Positions 1 through 9,887 of a stretch of DNA of 64,000 bases are shown piece after piece. The position numbers and the translations under genes are program-made. The notes below the pieces were generated by a model. The model was not told where the DNA came from. It ran no database searches and was given only the letters and a program-made list of their open reading frames with translations. Position 1 is the stretch's first letter. Each line of letters opens with the position of its first letter. Source of the stretch: Simmondsia chinensis (Eukaryota; Streptophyta; Magnoliopsida; Caryophyllales; Simmondsiaceae); assembly GCA_018398585.1 (NCBI GenBank), contig JAGTTD010000022.1, positions 895,501 to 959,500 of the forward strand, read 5' to 3'.

Positions 1-769
1 ACGAGACAACGACAACAAGGCCACCCAAATACAGAGAAACAGGACAAGCAATGCCCAAAAAGGATGAAACTGAGTTAAATTATTATATGCGTCTATGAAA
101 TTAAAGGCCCAAAGAGATGACAATATATAAAAAATGAAATCTAAGAGACTAATTCAAGATCAGTATCTTAAGTTCACCAGTAGACAAAATTAGAGATGGC
201 AATGGGACTGAGGGAGAACGAGGGATGCCTCCTCCATTACCATACCCATACCCGCCACACAATCATTTGAACATATCATAAACAGACAGATTAACTGAAT
301 AAATACCTTAAAATTGATTGTTACACTCGTAAAAACTCAATTTACCCAATATAAATAATCTTCAAAATCACAACTATCAACCTCTCGAAACAGCAAACAT
401 GCCAGAGATCATCCAATAAACCACCAAGAAACACAGAAAACAACACATTCCGTTAAAAACTCTATATATAAGTCTAATACAGAACCTCACATAAAAATTA
501 TTACAACGAAGATATCAAAATCGGTGTTCTAATCCTACCTGAATTGATCTTAAGATATAATCTCATTTGGTCTTCATGGTCCCATGAAATTTGACGAACT
601 ATAAAATTTAGCTGGGTCAGGTTAGTAACCTACTGACTTTATATGTTGGTATCTTCTCGCTCACAACTCCAATGCAGATTATTAGACTCACACGTGGAAT
701 CCTCAACAAACTCATTCGAATCAAGCAAAATTAATCAAAAAGACGAGCACCGAATCAACGAAACCTCAC
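1..769 (-). other. Intron 2 of the MORN gene (runs off left edge)
   Basis: This stretch follows the 5' splice site of MORN exon 2 on the minus strand. I found no further MORN-like coding segment in it on that strand, so the next exon probably lies beyond base 1. Bases about 600-715 resemble, in diverged form, a repeat also seen at 52345-52530 and 50960-51150, with 'caactccaatg' and 'ctcacacgtgga' as landmarks. The rest is AT-rich sequence with no recognised feature. Confidence 0.6.
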
Positions 770-2156
770 CGGAAATGGTAGCAACCGAGCCCATGCTTGA
801 CCCCGACCTTGAACTCACCAGCATAGCAGCTCCCATCATGACAAGTCTGAACCCCAACGCCATGATACTGCCCATTACACCACTCTCCTCCATAACAATC
901 CCCTCTATAAAACCTGTAAACTCCATAGCCATGCCTTAATCCCTCCCTATACTGCCCTCTATACCTACTCCCTCTTGCCCAGCTCTCGATTCCATACCCG
1001 TCATACCTTTCGTCCACCCAATCTCCCTCGTATCTCCCGTTCACGAAGTACGTGTAGACCCCGTTTCCGTTGCACTTACCTGTTAGGATCGAAACCCTCA
1101 AACCCGATTAGCGATTGAAATGAATAACAAAGTAGAAAAAAAACAACATGACACATGGTGTTCATGTGGACAAATGACGTAGAACGAACAGCCAAAGAGT
1201 TTATAAGCAATTGGATTATCAGAAATCCAAACGAGTGGGACCGGAAACAATAATTTGCTATGACAATTTCAAACGGCCATAACTTTTAATCCGTAAGGAG
1301 TTATGAGCCTATCAAATCAAAACTCTCGGACTGAACTATATGAATAATCTAGTGACGATTTGTAATTTTTGCTTTTTAGCGTTTCATTTACATTTGCTTA
1401 TAAATAATCTTTTGCTTGTTGTTTTGTCATTCACCAATTGCTCAATAAAAATAAAAATAAAAAACATAATTTGCTTCTGTCATTCAGATCCCGAGCTTGC
1501 TTCTCGATTTTGAAGTGGTCAAATCAAATTTTACGTTTTGTTCCGCATTAAAAACCTCTCGAAGGGCCCCAATTATTTATATTTAAACACTTTTTGTATG
1601 TCAACCAAAATTAAATCGGCCCGATCCCACGTCAAAAAATTACCGGGTCCAAGCAAGCGAGCAGACTGCACCAAAATTCGAGGCAATACTCAGCATTACC
1701 TTTATGAAACTCCCCTTCATAAAAATCTCCATTACTGTAGAACTCCACCCCTTCTTTCCCGGTTCTCTTTGAACCGGTTTCTGAACCGGGTTCGTCCCCT
1801 ATGTACCACTGGACCGGTCTGGACCGGCTTTTCGATAAATTTAGCTTCTTCGATGCAAAAAATAAGAAGATGGCGATGACAATTAGGGCAAAAAGGAGGC
1901 TCTTTTTTGTGGAGATGAAGAAGAGGAGGATCAGTGTGGGGAGTGCGAGGAGAGAGAAGATCCGGGTCGGACCCAGATTCAGGTTCGGCCCATGTGGGTA
2001 TCTCCGGCGGCGTTGATGGTGGTGGTCAGAGTCGGAGACCGGTGACGCCGGCAAGGGAGCGGCGGCGGCGTCGACGGCGGAAAAGAGGGCGTGGATGGTC
2101 GGAGATGATCGGAGGAGAGAGGATTTTGTTCTCGTGAGCTTCGCTTGACCGTCCAT
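770..2156 (-). CDS. MORN-repeat membrane protein, exons 1-2 (partial, 3' end outside window)
   Basis: Exon 1 is 2156-1700 and exon 2 is 1079-770, both on the minus strand. The donors read AAAG|GTAATG and CCG|GTGAGG, and the acceptor reads AACAG|GT. The join completes a glycine codon, and the frame runs for 255 codons before the next intron. Residues about 67-105 form two hydrophobic helices (LLALPTLILLFF and LLFALIVIAIFLFF). From residue about 140, five consecutive MORN repeats follow, each with Y-x-G-x-[WF]/Y and G-x-G-x-Y patterns, such as YEGDWVDERYDGYG and YGGEWCNGQYHGVG. MORN repeats are linked to membrane association and phospholipid binding. Plant relatives are often mislabelled as SET7/9-type histone methyltransferases, but no SET domain is visible. 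The start is supported by the typical N-terminus with KSSLLRSSPTIH. Three or more MORN repeats would normally follow in exons outside the window. Function in this plant is unknown. Confidence 0.85.
1175..1335. repeat. Dispersed repeat with 'ggccataacttttaatccg' core
   Basis: This lies in MORN intron 1. The core 'ggccataacttttaatccg' followed by 'taaggagttatg' recurs inverted at 38345-38400 in FLS intron 2. The adjoining 'accagaaatccaaacg'-type words recur at 4599-4615. It looks like remnants of one LTR or non-autonomous element family. No terminal repeats or target duplication could be assigned. Confidence 0.5.
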
Positions 2157-2271
2157 TATCGTAAGTGATTCAATCTGGGCCGTCCGATCTTCCCTAATTA
2201 GAAGAAAATTCGGTCAGTGGGACCAAAGAGTGACAAAAGCTGGCATGATAAGATAACACAAAACAAAGACT

Positions 2272-2817
2272 ATGACAGATGTGGGTCGGAATTTTTTGAA
2301 GATAGGTTAAACTTGGGTTGACCCGTTTAATCGTTTAGGGAATTAAGTAAAATTTAGGTTTGGATTGGGTCGACTTGTTTTCAACCCACTTGACGGGTTT
2401 ATATATTTATCATTATATATGTTCCGGTAGCCTAACTAATATAAGCTAATTTGAACTAATATTGATGAATAGTTTATTTTAACCATTATAAATATGCTAT
2501 TATATGTCGTTGGTGTTAGAGTATAGAACCATTCTGGATTATCACCGTGCTGACTGAGAGGTCACGAGTATGAATCCTACGATCCCATTTCAACTACACG
2601 GTATGAAAGTGTCTATACATTGTCCATGCTTTAAGAACAATGGACAATTGCAAACATGTTAAATTATAAAATTATTCATTAATCATTTGCAAACCTAGTT
2701 GTGTATTATCGGTATGTTGGTAAATTAACAAAAACAAAAGTCACCCGGTGCATTACATGTTTAATAATTAAGTTGGGTAAAAATTGAGAATTCTAACCCG
2801 TTTTCCAGCACGATATA
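2272..2817 (+). mobile_element. hAT-like MITE family H1, degenerate copy with nested TRIM piece
   Basis: The sequence matches the copy at 61900-62465 segment by segment: 'gttgacccgtttaa', 'acgggtttatata', 'cctaac', 'ttgggtaaa' and 'ctaacccgtttt' occur in the same order. The match is interrupted at about 2514-2660 by a degenerate TRIM fragment ('gttagagtata ... tcacgagtatgaatcc'). The terminal inverted repeats are too worn to call here. The family assignment rests on the better-preserved ends of the copies at 27921 and 61900. Confidence 0.6.
2514..2660 (+). mobile_element. Degenerate TRIM fragment
   Basis: It begins 'gttagagtatagaacc', keeps the 'gaggtcacgagtatgaatcc' body and the 'ttgtccatgctttaag' stretch of the TRIM internal region, and lacks a second LTR. 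It is nested in the H1 MITE. Confidence 0.5.
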
Positions 2818-2819
2818 TT

Positions 2820-3400
2820 TTCCAGCCCCGGTGGGACCTACCGGTACCTCGAGATTTGCTTCGGCGACATATCACCACCGTGGCGCACGATAAGCAGCGG
2901 CCAGTGGCGCAGGTTAGCACAGCTAGTGGATGAAGCAAAACCTTTGAAATGAAAGCTTTTGAAAACTGAAGAAGGGGAAGGAAAGCCTTTTATTTAATAG
3001 GAGATTGGATTCAATCTGGACCGTTGGATTTGAATCGGAGGGTAACGATTACAAGGTGAATAAGAACCGTTGGATTTATTTTAGAAGTGGTCCCAGGGTT
3101 TGACGGGAAAAATATAGCCGTTGGATTCTGATTCTTGGCCTGACCCTTTTGATTCACTGTTGCTTGCTTGGCACGTGCCGCTCCCCTGGTTTTAAAATTA
3201 GCATGTTAATTACTTTTTCAAAAAAATTTCTTAAAATAATAATAATAATTTGAAAAAAAACGTTTTTATGAAGTTTCTAAAATTAAAGAAAATATCAAAG
3301 TTAAAAAGATTAAATTAATACAACCTAAAAAAATATATTAAGATTATCAATAAATTATAAAAATTCTAAAAATAATTTGTTTTATAAAATTTGTCACTAA
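2820..3400. other. Intergenic, no gene seen
   Basis: Bases 2820-3190 have locally higher GC with the repeated words 'accgttggattt' and 'gccgttggattc', possibly a decayed repeat. Bases 3200-3400 are AT-rich. No coding pattern is visible on either strand. Confidence 0.4.
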
Positions 3401-3422
3401 AAACTGTAAAAAGAAATACAAT

Positions 3423-3669
3423 AACAACAACAGTGCCTCAAGGGCTCCCACATAAGGGGAATCTAGAAGGGGTGGATGTATGTAGCCTTACCACTTCAGG
3501 ATGTAATCCTGTCGAGAAGCTGTTTCCAAGGACCCCCAACCTTGTAGGGTTGGCAATACGAGGACTTCCCAGGAGGTCACACATCCTGGTACTACTCTTG
3601 CCCAAGCACGCTTAACTTCGGAATTTTAATGAGATCTGGTGCCTTAGTGCCTGGTAAATGAACCTTTGA
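3423..3669 (-). mobile_element. 5S rRNA-derived SINE, copy A
   Basis: Read on the minus strand, the element begins GGTTCATTTACCAGGCACTA. It runs through a 5S rRNA-like segment including 'CCGAAGTTAAGCGTGCTTGG' and 'GTGACCTCCTGGGAAGTCCT', then into an RTE-LINE-like tail ('GGAAACAGCTTCTCGACAGG', 'GGTAAGGCTACATACATCC') and ends in TTGTTGTTATTG. A perfect 15-bp target-site duplication (AAAAAGAAATACAAT) flanks it at 3408-3422 and 3670-3684. The internal 5S control region (A box, C box) is recognisable, so Pol III transcription of ancestral copies is plausible. The combination of 5S head, LINE tail and variable-length TSD defines it as a SINE rather than a 5S gene or a Cassandra LTR. Confidence 0.88.
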
Positions 3670-4042
3670 AAAAAGAAATACAATTATTTGAGTGACTAAC
3701 AGTATTAAGTTTTCTAAGCGCAAGTTTTAAACTGCTAACTAATGATGGGATATGAGTTTTTAATTAAGATTTATCCATGAACTTAGTTTTACTGTTTAAT
3801 ATTTAATGTATTACATATTACTACAACAAGTTTAGGCACCAGGTTTGTTATTGTTGTTGATATTACTACAACAAGGTTGATTACCATTTTTATTGTTATA
3901 TCATAATCTTACCATTTTTAATGTGTCTCTTTATCTGGTTTAATGGATTCTTTTTTTTTAGGACATGACTCTTCTGCTATGGATCAAGCTACCTTTCCCT
4001 CCGGGGATGTTGTATTTATATATAGGGTGGCATGGGCAGGCT

Positions 4043-4480
4043 TTACTTGGGATCCAAGATCACGTGTCTCACCCATCAGGGCCTTACTTGGGGTCCAAGG
4101 TCACTCGTCTCGCTCATTAGGTCTGTTAGAGTATAAATCTATTCCTAGGCCTTCACCCATCAGTTTAAGCTTTTGGAATAGTTAGTTCCTTGACATGGTA
4201 TCAGAGCCTTGTTGACCAAGAGATCACGAGTTCGAATTTCAACAGCCCCCATTTTTAATATTAAAACAATTTAAGCACAAGGTATGAGGTGGGCCTGTAC
4301 AATGTCCACGCTTCAAGCCCAATTGGCATTCGCGTGAGGGGGCATGTTAAAGTATAAAACTATTCCTAGGTTTTCACCCATCAGCTTAAACTTTTGGGGT
4401 AGTTGGTTTCTTGACAAGGTCCTTACTTAGGGTCCAAGGTCGAGCGTCTTGCCCATTGGGTCCTTACTTGAGGTCCAAGG
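4043..4480 (+). repeat. 41-bp minisatellite, four units, split by a TRIM
   Basis: Units start with 'ttactt(g/a)(g/a)g(g/a)tccaag' at 4043, 4084, 4423 and 4464. Units 1-2 and 3-4 are each 41 bp apart. Removing the TRIM plus one TSD copy (298 bp) puts unit 3 exactly 41 bp after unit 2, so the array pre-dates the insertion. Confidence 0.8.
4124..4416 (+). mobile_element. Complete TRIM-like element, copy 1 (72-bp LTRs)
   Basis: The 5' LTR is 4124-4195 and the 3' LTR is 4345-4416, each 72 bp, starting TGTTA and ending TTGACA. A tRNA-Met-type primer binding site (TGGTATCAGAGCC) directly follows the 5' LTR at 4196-4208. A purine-rich tract (GTGAGGGGGCA) precedes the 3' LTR. The 5-bp TSD AGGTC is perfect at 4119-4123 and 4417-4421. 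The internal region of about 149 bp has no coding capacity but contains GAGTTCGAATTTC, resembling a tRNA box B. The LTRs differ at about ten positions by eye, so the insertion is old. It must have been mobilised in trans. Confidence 0.88.
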
Positions 4481-4559
4481 CCAGATATTCCGCCTATTTA
4501 TATCCGCCTTCATATTTTGCCCAACATATCTCGCCTACCCCATCTCGTCCCTTAGTGAT

Positions 4560-4619
4560 GTAGGACAAGCACCCAAATAGTTTATGGAGCAATTAGACTA
4601 CCAGAAATCCAAACGGGCA
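4560..4619. repeat. Fragment of the 'accagaaatccaaacg' dispersed repeat
   Basis: It reads 'gcaattagactaccagaaat' and then 'ccaaacggg', matching the sequence near 1210-1235 in MORN intron 1. It directly abuts TRIM copy 2. Confidence 0.45.
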
Positions 4620-4911
4620 TGTTAGAGTATAAAATCAATCCTGGACCTTCACCCATCAGTTTAAGCTTTTAGGATAGATGGTTCCTTGACATGGTATCAG
4701 AGCCTTGATGACCAAGAGGTCAGGAGTTCGAATCTCAACAGCCCCCACTTTTAATATTAAAACAATCAAGCACAAGGTAAGAGGTGGGCCTGTGCATTAT
4801 CACGCTTCAAGCCCAAACGGGCATTTGCGTAATGGGGCATGTTAGAGTATAAAAGCAATTCTGGACCTTCACCCATCAGCTTAAGCTTTTGGGATAGATG
4901 GTTTCTTGACA
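4620..4911 (+). mobile_element. Complete TRIM-like element, copy 2 (72-bp LTRs)
   Basis: The LTRs are 4620-4691 and 4840-4911, 72 bp each, with about five differences. The PBS TGGTATCAGAGCC starts at 4692. The box-B-like GAGTTCGAATCTC follows. The TSD is GGGCA at the left and GGGTA at the right, one mismatch. The layout is the same as copy 1 and there is no coding capacity. Confidence 0.86.
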
Positions 4912-5370
4912 GGGTATTTTCATAATTTCGTATTTGAGGGACATTTTCATACTTTCATATTTAAGTGTATTTTCATAATTTTGTATTTTAGTGTTTCTAA
5001 TTTGCCTATTAATATTCACTATAGTTGATTGTATAGTTAATTCATCAATTTCAAAATACAAAATCCTAATTATTTTCTCTCTCTCAATGAATTCCAAGTT
5101 TATGCTTCAAATTAACATTTTCAATTTAAATTTTACGTTTTCATTTCGTATTAATTAGTGAACTCACAACACTTAAATACAGATATATAACATATATTTT
5201 ATCTTATGTAACAGTAAAAAATAAAAATAAAAATTCATTTAAAAATAATCGTCGCAGGGAAGGCAAAGAAAAAAGAGACAACTTTACATCTCAACTCAAA
5301 AAATTTTAGTGGTGTAAAAGTCAAGCTGAATGGAATCAGTACACCATATGGAAAAAAGAGAGAGCGTCAT
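4912..5370. other. Intergenic, AT-rich
   Basis: The words 'ttcatattt', 'ttcataatt' and 'tattttcat' recur at 4915-5000 as a short imperfect tandem repeat of about 30 bp. No gene, hairpin or long repeat is seen in the rest. Confidence 0.4.
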
Positions 5371-5373
5371 CCC

Positions 5374-5549
5374 GGGTCCGACATAATTTTAAGCAGTCTA
5401 AATAATTATTTGAGACTCTCAAATTTTAAGGGGCTTCAAAATTTTAGGGTTATAGTTTTTAAAGTATCAATAATTAATATTAATAATTTTTAGAGGGGCC
5501 TTATTTAAAATTCTCCTTTGAAGCCTCGAAAATGTCAGGACCGATTCTT
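5374..5549. mobile_element. hAT-like MITE family H2, copy 1
   Basis: One end reads 'gtccgacataat' and the other reads '...tcaggaccgattct'. The interior has the family landmarks 'ctcaaattttaagggg', 'tcaataattaatattaata' and 'cctcgaaaatg'. It immediately abuts copy 2, giving a head-to-tail pair. Confidence 0.6.
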
Positions 5550-5755
5550 AGGGCCGGACATAACCCATCACAAGCCACCCAAACACCTGTTTGGGGCTCC
5601 CGAATTTTAGGGGACCCAAATTAGATGTCATTATTTTTAAAGTAACAATTGTTAGTATTAATAAGTTTTAAAAAAATATTATAAAATATAAAAGGCCCTA
5701 TTTAAAAATTTTACTTAAAATCTCGAAAATTTTAGGACCGGTCCAGCCTGCCCTG
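5550..5755. mobile_element. hAT-like MITE family H2, copy 2
   Basis: It starts AGGGCCGGACATAA and ends near 'ggaccggtccagcctgccct'. Family members also lie at 5374, 15770, 16931 and 57230. The copy at 16931 has an 8-bp TSD, which suggests hAT. The element is about 205 bp and non-coding. Confidence 0.65.
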
Positions 5756-5889
5756 GACCCACGCTACCAATATTTAAAAGATTAAAAAAAAAAAGCAGTG
5801 TTCGAAAACAATCTTGGCCGTTGATTTTTAATCCAAACTTTGGGACGGTGAAATCGCGTGGTTGTGATGATGCTTTTTAAAAAGAGGGA

Positions 5890-6175
5890 AGAAAAGTTAT
5901 CAGATTATAAACATAATTTAAGTACTTATCTGCTTAAATTTTTAGATAGTTAGTTCTTTAGTATAATATTATAGTCTTATTGATTAATACGTCATGAATT
6001 CGAATCTTAATAATCTTTTTCGATATTAATATAATTTAAGCACAAATATATGATATTTATCTATACAATATCCACACATCAAGCCCAATAGGCATTTGCT
6101 TGAAGGGGCCTATTAGAGTATAAAACCATCACTTATAAGTTTAAGCTTTTCAAATAATTGATTCTTTGATAAATG
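5890..6175 (+). mobile_element. Degenerate TRIM-like element
   Basis: The internal landmarks are 'acgtcatgaattcgaatctt', 'aagcacaaatatatg', 'caatatccacacatcaagcc' and 'ggcatttgcttgaaggggcc'. They are followed by an LTR 'tattagagtataaaacc ... ttctttgata'. The 5' LTR and PBS are largely lost. Confidence 0.65.
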
Positions 6176-6369
6176 TGCTATGCTTGTTGAAAAATGGCTC
6201 TATTTAATTTATCGTTGATCGAAGATAGATCAAAAGACAGGTGGATAAAAATTATGTTATTAAGTAATCTAACATATATCTCGATTTTTTTTATCCGAAA
6301 TATACGGCTCAATCTATTCATAAGTATTAGAGACATAAAAAGTATATTATGTTATATCTTCGGGAGACT

Positions 6370-6462
6370 ATCATGAAGGGGTAAGGCTGCGTACATCCAC
6401 CTCCCCCAGATTCCGCTTAGGCGGAAGCCCTAGAGGCACTGGGTTTGTTATTGTTGTTGTTG
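6370..6462 (+). mobile_element. RTE/SINE tail copy (5'-truncated)
   Basis: It reads 'ggggtaaggctgcgtacatc', then 'gcttaggcggaagccct' and ends in TTG repeats ('ttgttattgttgttgttg'). Only the shared LINE/SINE 3' tail is present. A possible short duplication 'cgggagac'/'cggagac' flanks it. Confidence 0.7.
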
Positions 6463-6824
6463 TTTCCGGAGACCACCATTAAATTTGGTATACGAGGTTC
6501 ATATAAACTTAAATGAGGTTTCATTCTAAACTAATTAGCTCTTCTACCTTTAACTAACTTTATTTATATGTTCAGTTTTGTCCGTTTAGAGGGAAACGCT
6601 CATCTCAATTCATTTGTACTTGTTGTAATTAAAGTTTAGCTCGAGCTTGAATTATTTAGAATCATTTTGGCATCGTTTTAAAAATACTTATTCAACTTCT
6701 ACATTTAAGAATATTTATATTTAGTTGCCCTTTCTAATTAAATATGCATTTAAAATAAAAAGATACTTTCTTTAACGTTCCCAGTTTTTATTTTTGAGCA
6801 ATAAATAAATAAAATGGTTATTTA
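6463..6824. other. Intergenic, nothing recognised
   Basis: AT-rich sequence between the SINE tail and the inverted-repeat element. No coding pattern or repeat was recognised. Confidence 0.4.
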
Positions 6825-7195
6825 TACTAAAGGTCTTTGTATTTTTTTTATTGTGTCAATTGAGTCATTATACTTTTAATTGTGTCAATTTAATCCCTTT
6901 ATAATTCGAATTGTGTTAATTTAGTCATTCACTCAAATTCAAGTTAAGTTATAACATATTTTTTTGTTGCACAATTACATTAGATGTAAGTAATTTATTA
7001 AAAATCCACCTTTTTACACAATTTAACCCAACCTATGGCCAAACCATTAAAAATTTTATTAAAAACTTAACATAAATTTTGCTAAGGGGACCAAATTGAC
7101 ATAATATTTATTGTCAATAGACTAAATTGACATAATTAAAAGTAAAATGACTAAATTCACATAATAGATAAAGTATAGGGACTATTAGTGTAAGT
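6825..7195. mobile_element. Inverted-repeat MITE
   Basis: The left arm has 'attgtgtcaattgagtcatt' and 'tacttttaattgtgtcaatt'. The right arm has the inverted match 'aattgacataattaaaagta' followed by 'aaatgactaaattcacataa'. The arms are roughly 65 bp and the element could fold into a hairpin. Relatives lie at about 59100-59530, where a 5S-SINE is inserted, and at about 22790-22910. Confidence 0.65.
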
Positions 7196-7960
7196 AATCC
7201 TAAATTAAAAAATAAATAAATAATTGAAACCTTCACATGTATGTCATGGCTAACAATGGTTAACCCATCCTTCTCCTACAAACACCCAAATCACAAATTT
7301 GGTCAAAATTAACTAATACTTAAATCTTTTTTGCAAATTTATTCTTTCTGGAATTTTAGGGCATTTACTCTAAAAGAAAAAAAAAAACTATTTTTATATG
7401 GAAATAAAAGTATTTTTTTCTACTTTAAACAGTAACAAAAATAATATTTCTTTTGTAAAGTAGAAACAATAAAAACTAAAAAAAAGATTCAAATAAAAAT
7501 ACTTCATTTGAAAACACACTTCACAAAAATATTTTTTTTCATAAACTAAATCCCCACTGTTTCTATAATCTAGACTTTGTTTGGTTGTTAGGAAATAAAT
7601 GTGGAAAGTATGAATTCATGGGAAGTAGCGATATTGGACTGTTGTTCAGCTGTCGGGTAGTAGGCAGGATATGGGAAATTGAAATTACTTATCAATTTCC
7701 TTTTTTTTAAGAACACTGGAAGAACTTACCCGGTTCTCTTAAATAAGTTCTAATTCCTTAGCTTCCATCGTGACAACCGAACATTTTGTATCTATTTTTA
7801 AAAAGTTGACCCAAAAGTTAAATTTCCATAAAATACAACTTCTTATGAGAATTCAATTTATTTGGCTTTATATTATTATATTTTTTTTGAACAAAAGAAG
7901 TAGTCAACTTTGAATGCTTTTGAATGGTTAAAACAAATTTAAGTAGTTGGCCTAATCTTT
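7196..7960. other. Intergenic with a decayed MITE
   Basis: Bases about 7575-7790 begin 'ctttgtttggttgttaggaa' and end 'cgtgacaaccgaacatttt', an inverted-repeat pair typical of Tourist/Harbinger-type MITEs. A similar element is at about 13330-13610. No gene is visible. Confidence 0.45.
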
Positions 7961-7979
7961 AATGCAAAAGTTTATACAA

Positions 7980-8154
7980 GCCCATCATGCGGGTGTCTCA
8001 ATTGGTGGCGTCTTCTATCTATGCGGTTATCACCCAAAGTTCAGAAGTTCGATTCTCGCTGAAGATATACTCATGACTTACCTACTCATGATATTGTGGG
8101 CTTTCTCATGGGTCGAGTTTAGTTGGGACAACCCAGCTCCTCGTTACCCAAAAA
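7980..8154 (+). mobile_element. tRNA-derived SINE, copy 1
   Basis: The 5' part is tRNA-like: a box-A-like 'gtctcaattggtggc' and a box-B-like 'agttcgattctcgctg'. A body ('gatatactcatgacttacct') and an A-rich 3' end ('cccaaaaaaaaag') follow. Flanks match in 'aaagtttata', a plausible TSD. A second copy lies inverted at 26039-26222. Confidence 0.8.
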
Positions 8155-8545
8155 AAAAGTTTATATAAAAAAAAATTTTATTTTAATTTAGCAAAAAAGA
8201 AAGAGAAGAGAATTTCATTTAATTCTTGTGTTCCCACCTACACTCAATCTGCCAAGTGTGTGATTTTTGACTCTCTTTACATTGATTTAGCAAATCTAAA
8301 TTATGGTAATCTAAAACCCAAAATAAATTAACTCCCCCAACTACAAGTTTTTTAATAAAATAAAACAATAAGATTGTCATATTCAAATAAGGGTAGGATA
8401 TTATCTTACTCTTTCCTCTCTACCCTTCTTTACCTTATTTACCCAGTTGTCAAACAGAGGGTAGCTTATCCCCGAATATTGTGGCCCTTATTAAGACATC
8501 GCTTTAACTCCTTACCATCTTAAAAAAAGGGGACAAGATCAGTGA
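8155..8545. other. Intergenic with a dispersed repeat
   Basis: Bases 8380-8465 ('ttcaaataagggtaggatat ... acccagttgtcaaacagagg') match stretches at 9740-9840, 25545-25690 and 43180-43270. This is probably a MITE family with ends like 'gtttgacaattgggtaaa'. No gene is seen. Confidence 0.45.
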
Positions 8546-8547
8546 TG

Positions 8548-8850
8548 AGTGCTACAGTATAAAAATAATTTTTGGGGTCTCCACCTAACAATTCTAATTT
8601 TTGGAGTAATCAGTTATTTAATAATGTATTAGAGTATTTTTTACTCAAATGTCACAAGTTCAATTCGTACATGTTGTGTTCTTTAATATTGATATATTTA
8701 AAGCATAAGGTATAAAGCAAACTTGTACAATATTCATGTTTCAAGCCGTAAATATTTTTGTAAGGAGGGCGTGGCAAAACATAACTTTATTCACAAGCAT
8801 CACAACATAAGCGTCTGGAATAATTGGTTATTCGACACGTGATAATGTTG
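8548..8850 (+). mobile_element. Degenerate TRIM-like element
   Basis: Worn landmarks occur in TRIM order: 'acagtataaaaataatttt', 'atgtattagagtatttttta' (former PBS region), 'tcacaagttcaattcg', 'caatattcatgtttcaagcc' and 'gtaaggagggcgtg'. A second LTR-like stretch ends 'ttattcgacacg'. Confidence 0.55.
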
Positions 8851-9887
8851 ACAAAGCCTCACATGACATAATACAACTAATCAGACACTATGAAATTACC
8901 GACAGAAACACATTTTTGAAGAAACAAGACTAGATCCCGAATTCAATCTTAATATGGTTTATCAACCTTTTAACTAAAGGAGATGTCAGTAGTAAAGCTG
9001 ATTTTACTATTGTCAGAGCATTTATAATTCAAATATCTTTTTAAAGAATAACTAATTGACAGCCTTTTTTGAACTAAAGAAGGGTAGTTTTGCTATCTGC
9101 AATGTAAATAATTCTTTAAATAATAACTAATTTACAATCTCTCTTGAACTAAAGGTGGGTAATTTTTTCTTTTGTAACATAAATAATCTGGAAATAGTAA
9201 AACTAGTTTTGACATTAATATTTTTCTTTAGCTTATCGAAATAATTAGCTAAAGTAATAACATTGCTCTGATAATAAATTTTTTACTCTAACAATAACAA
9301 TTACCCTCGATATATTTTCTATATTTTATAACGAATTAATGCATTTTATATGGTTGAAAAGTCATAATGCTAAACATAAGCACATGGGCCATAAGTACTT
9401 TCTGAAGCACTCAACGTCCTGGCCCAGCAGGGCAGCCCATTGGGCCTCAGTTGCCTTTCAACTATCAAAATTAACTTGCTGTTTTTTAACGTTAATACTA
9501 AGTACGATATTGAAAATTTTTGTAAAGTTTATATATATATATTTTTAAATTTATAATATTCATGTATTTTTTTTTTAAATTATATCTAAAATTTAGGTAA
9601 ATTTTAGTAAAAATCTTTGACTTTAATAGCAAATTATTTTGAGGGGTAAAAGAGGATATGGTAACTTTTTTACAAAATTGGATAATTTGCCTATATTTTA
9701 ACTATAACTCTTTTTATTCTTACTTTTTAAGTAACTTAGTTACACCTCTTTAGCTGTATCTCTCCTTATTAAACATATCCAAATAAAGGTAAGATAATAG
9801 CTTACTCTTCCTTTTTTACCCAATTGCCAAACACGGCATAAGAAATTCACGGGAAGGTGTTATCCATTTAATTCATAACTTTCCCTC
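8851..9887. other. Intergenic, no gene seen
   Basis: AT-rich, with pairs of similar short segments ('ataactaatt...ttgaactaaag' at about 9050 and 9122). Bases 9740-9840 carry the repeat shared with 8380 and 25545. Nothing looks coding. Confidence 0.4.

Noticed and set aside
643..939. Plus-strand small protein opposite MORN exon 2
   Set aside because: It is the antisense of the well-supported MORN exon 2 and its intron and shows no motif.
770..2156. SET7/9-type histone methyltransferase
   Set aside because: The similarity behind that label is the MORN repeats only. No SET domain is seen in the part present.
7980..8154. tRNA gene
   Set aside because: Boxes A and B are recognisable, but no acceptor stem or cloverleaf closes, and a SINE body with an A-rich end and TSD follows.
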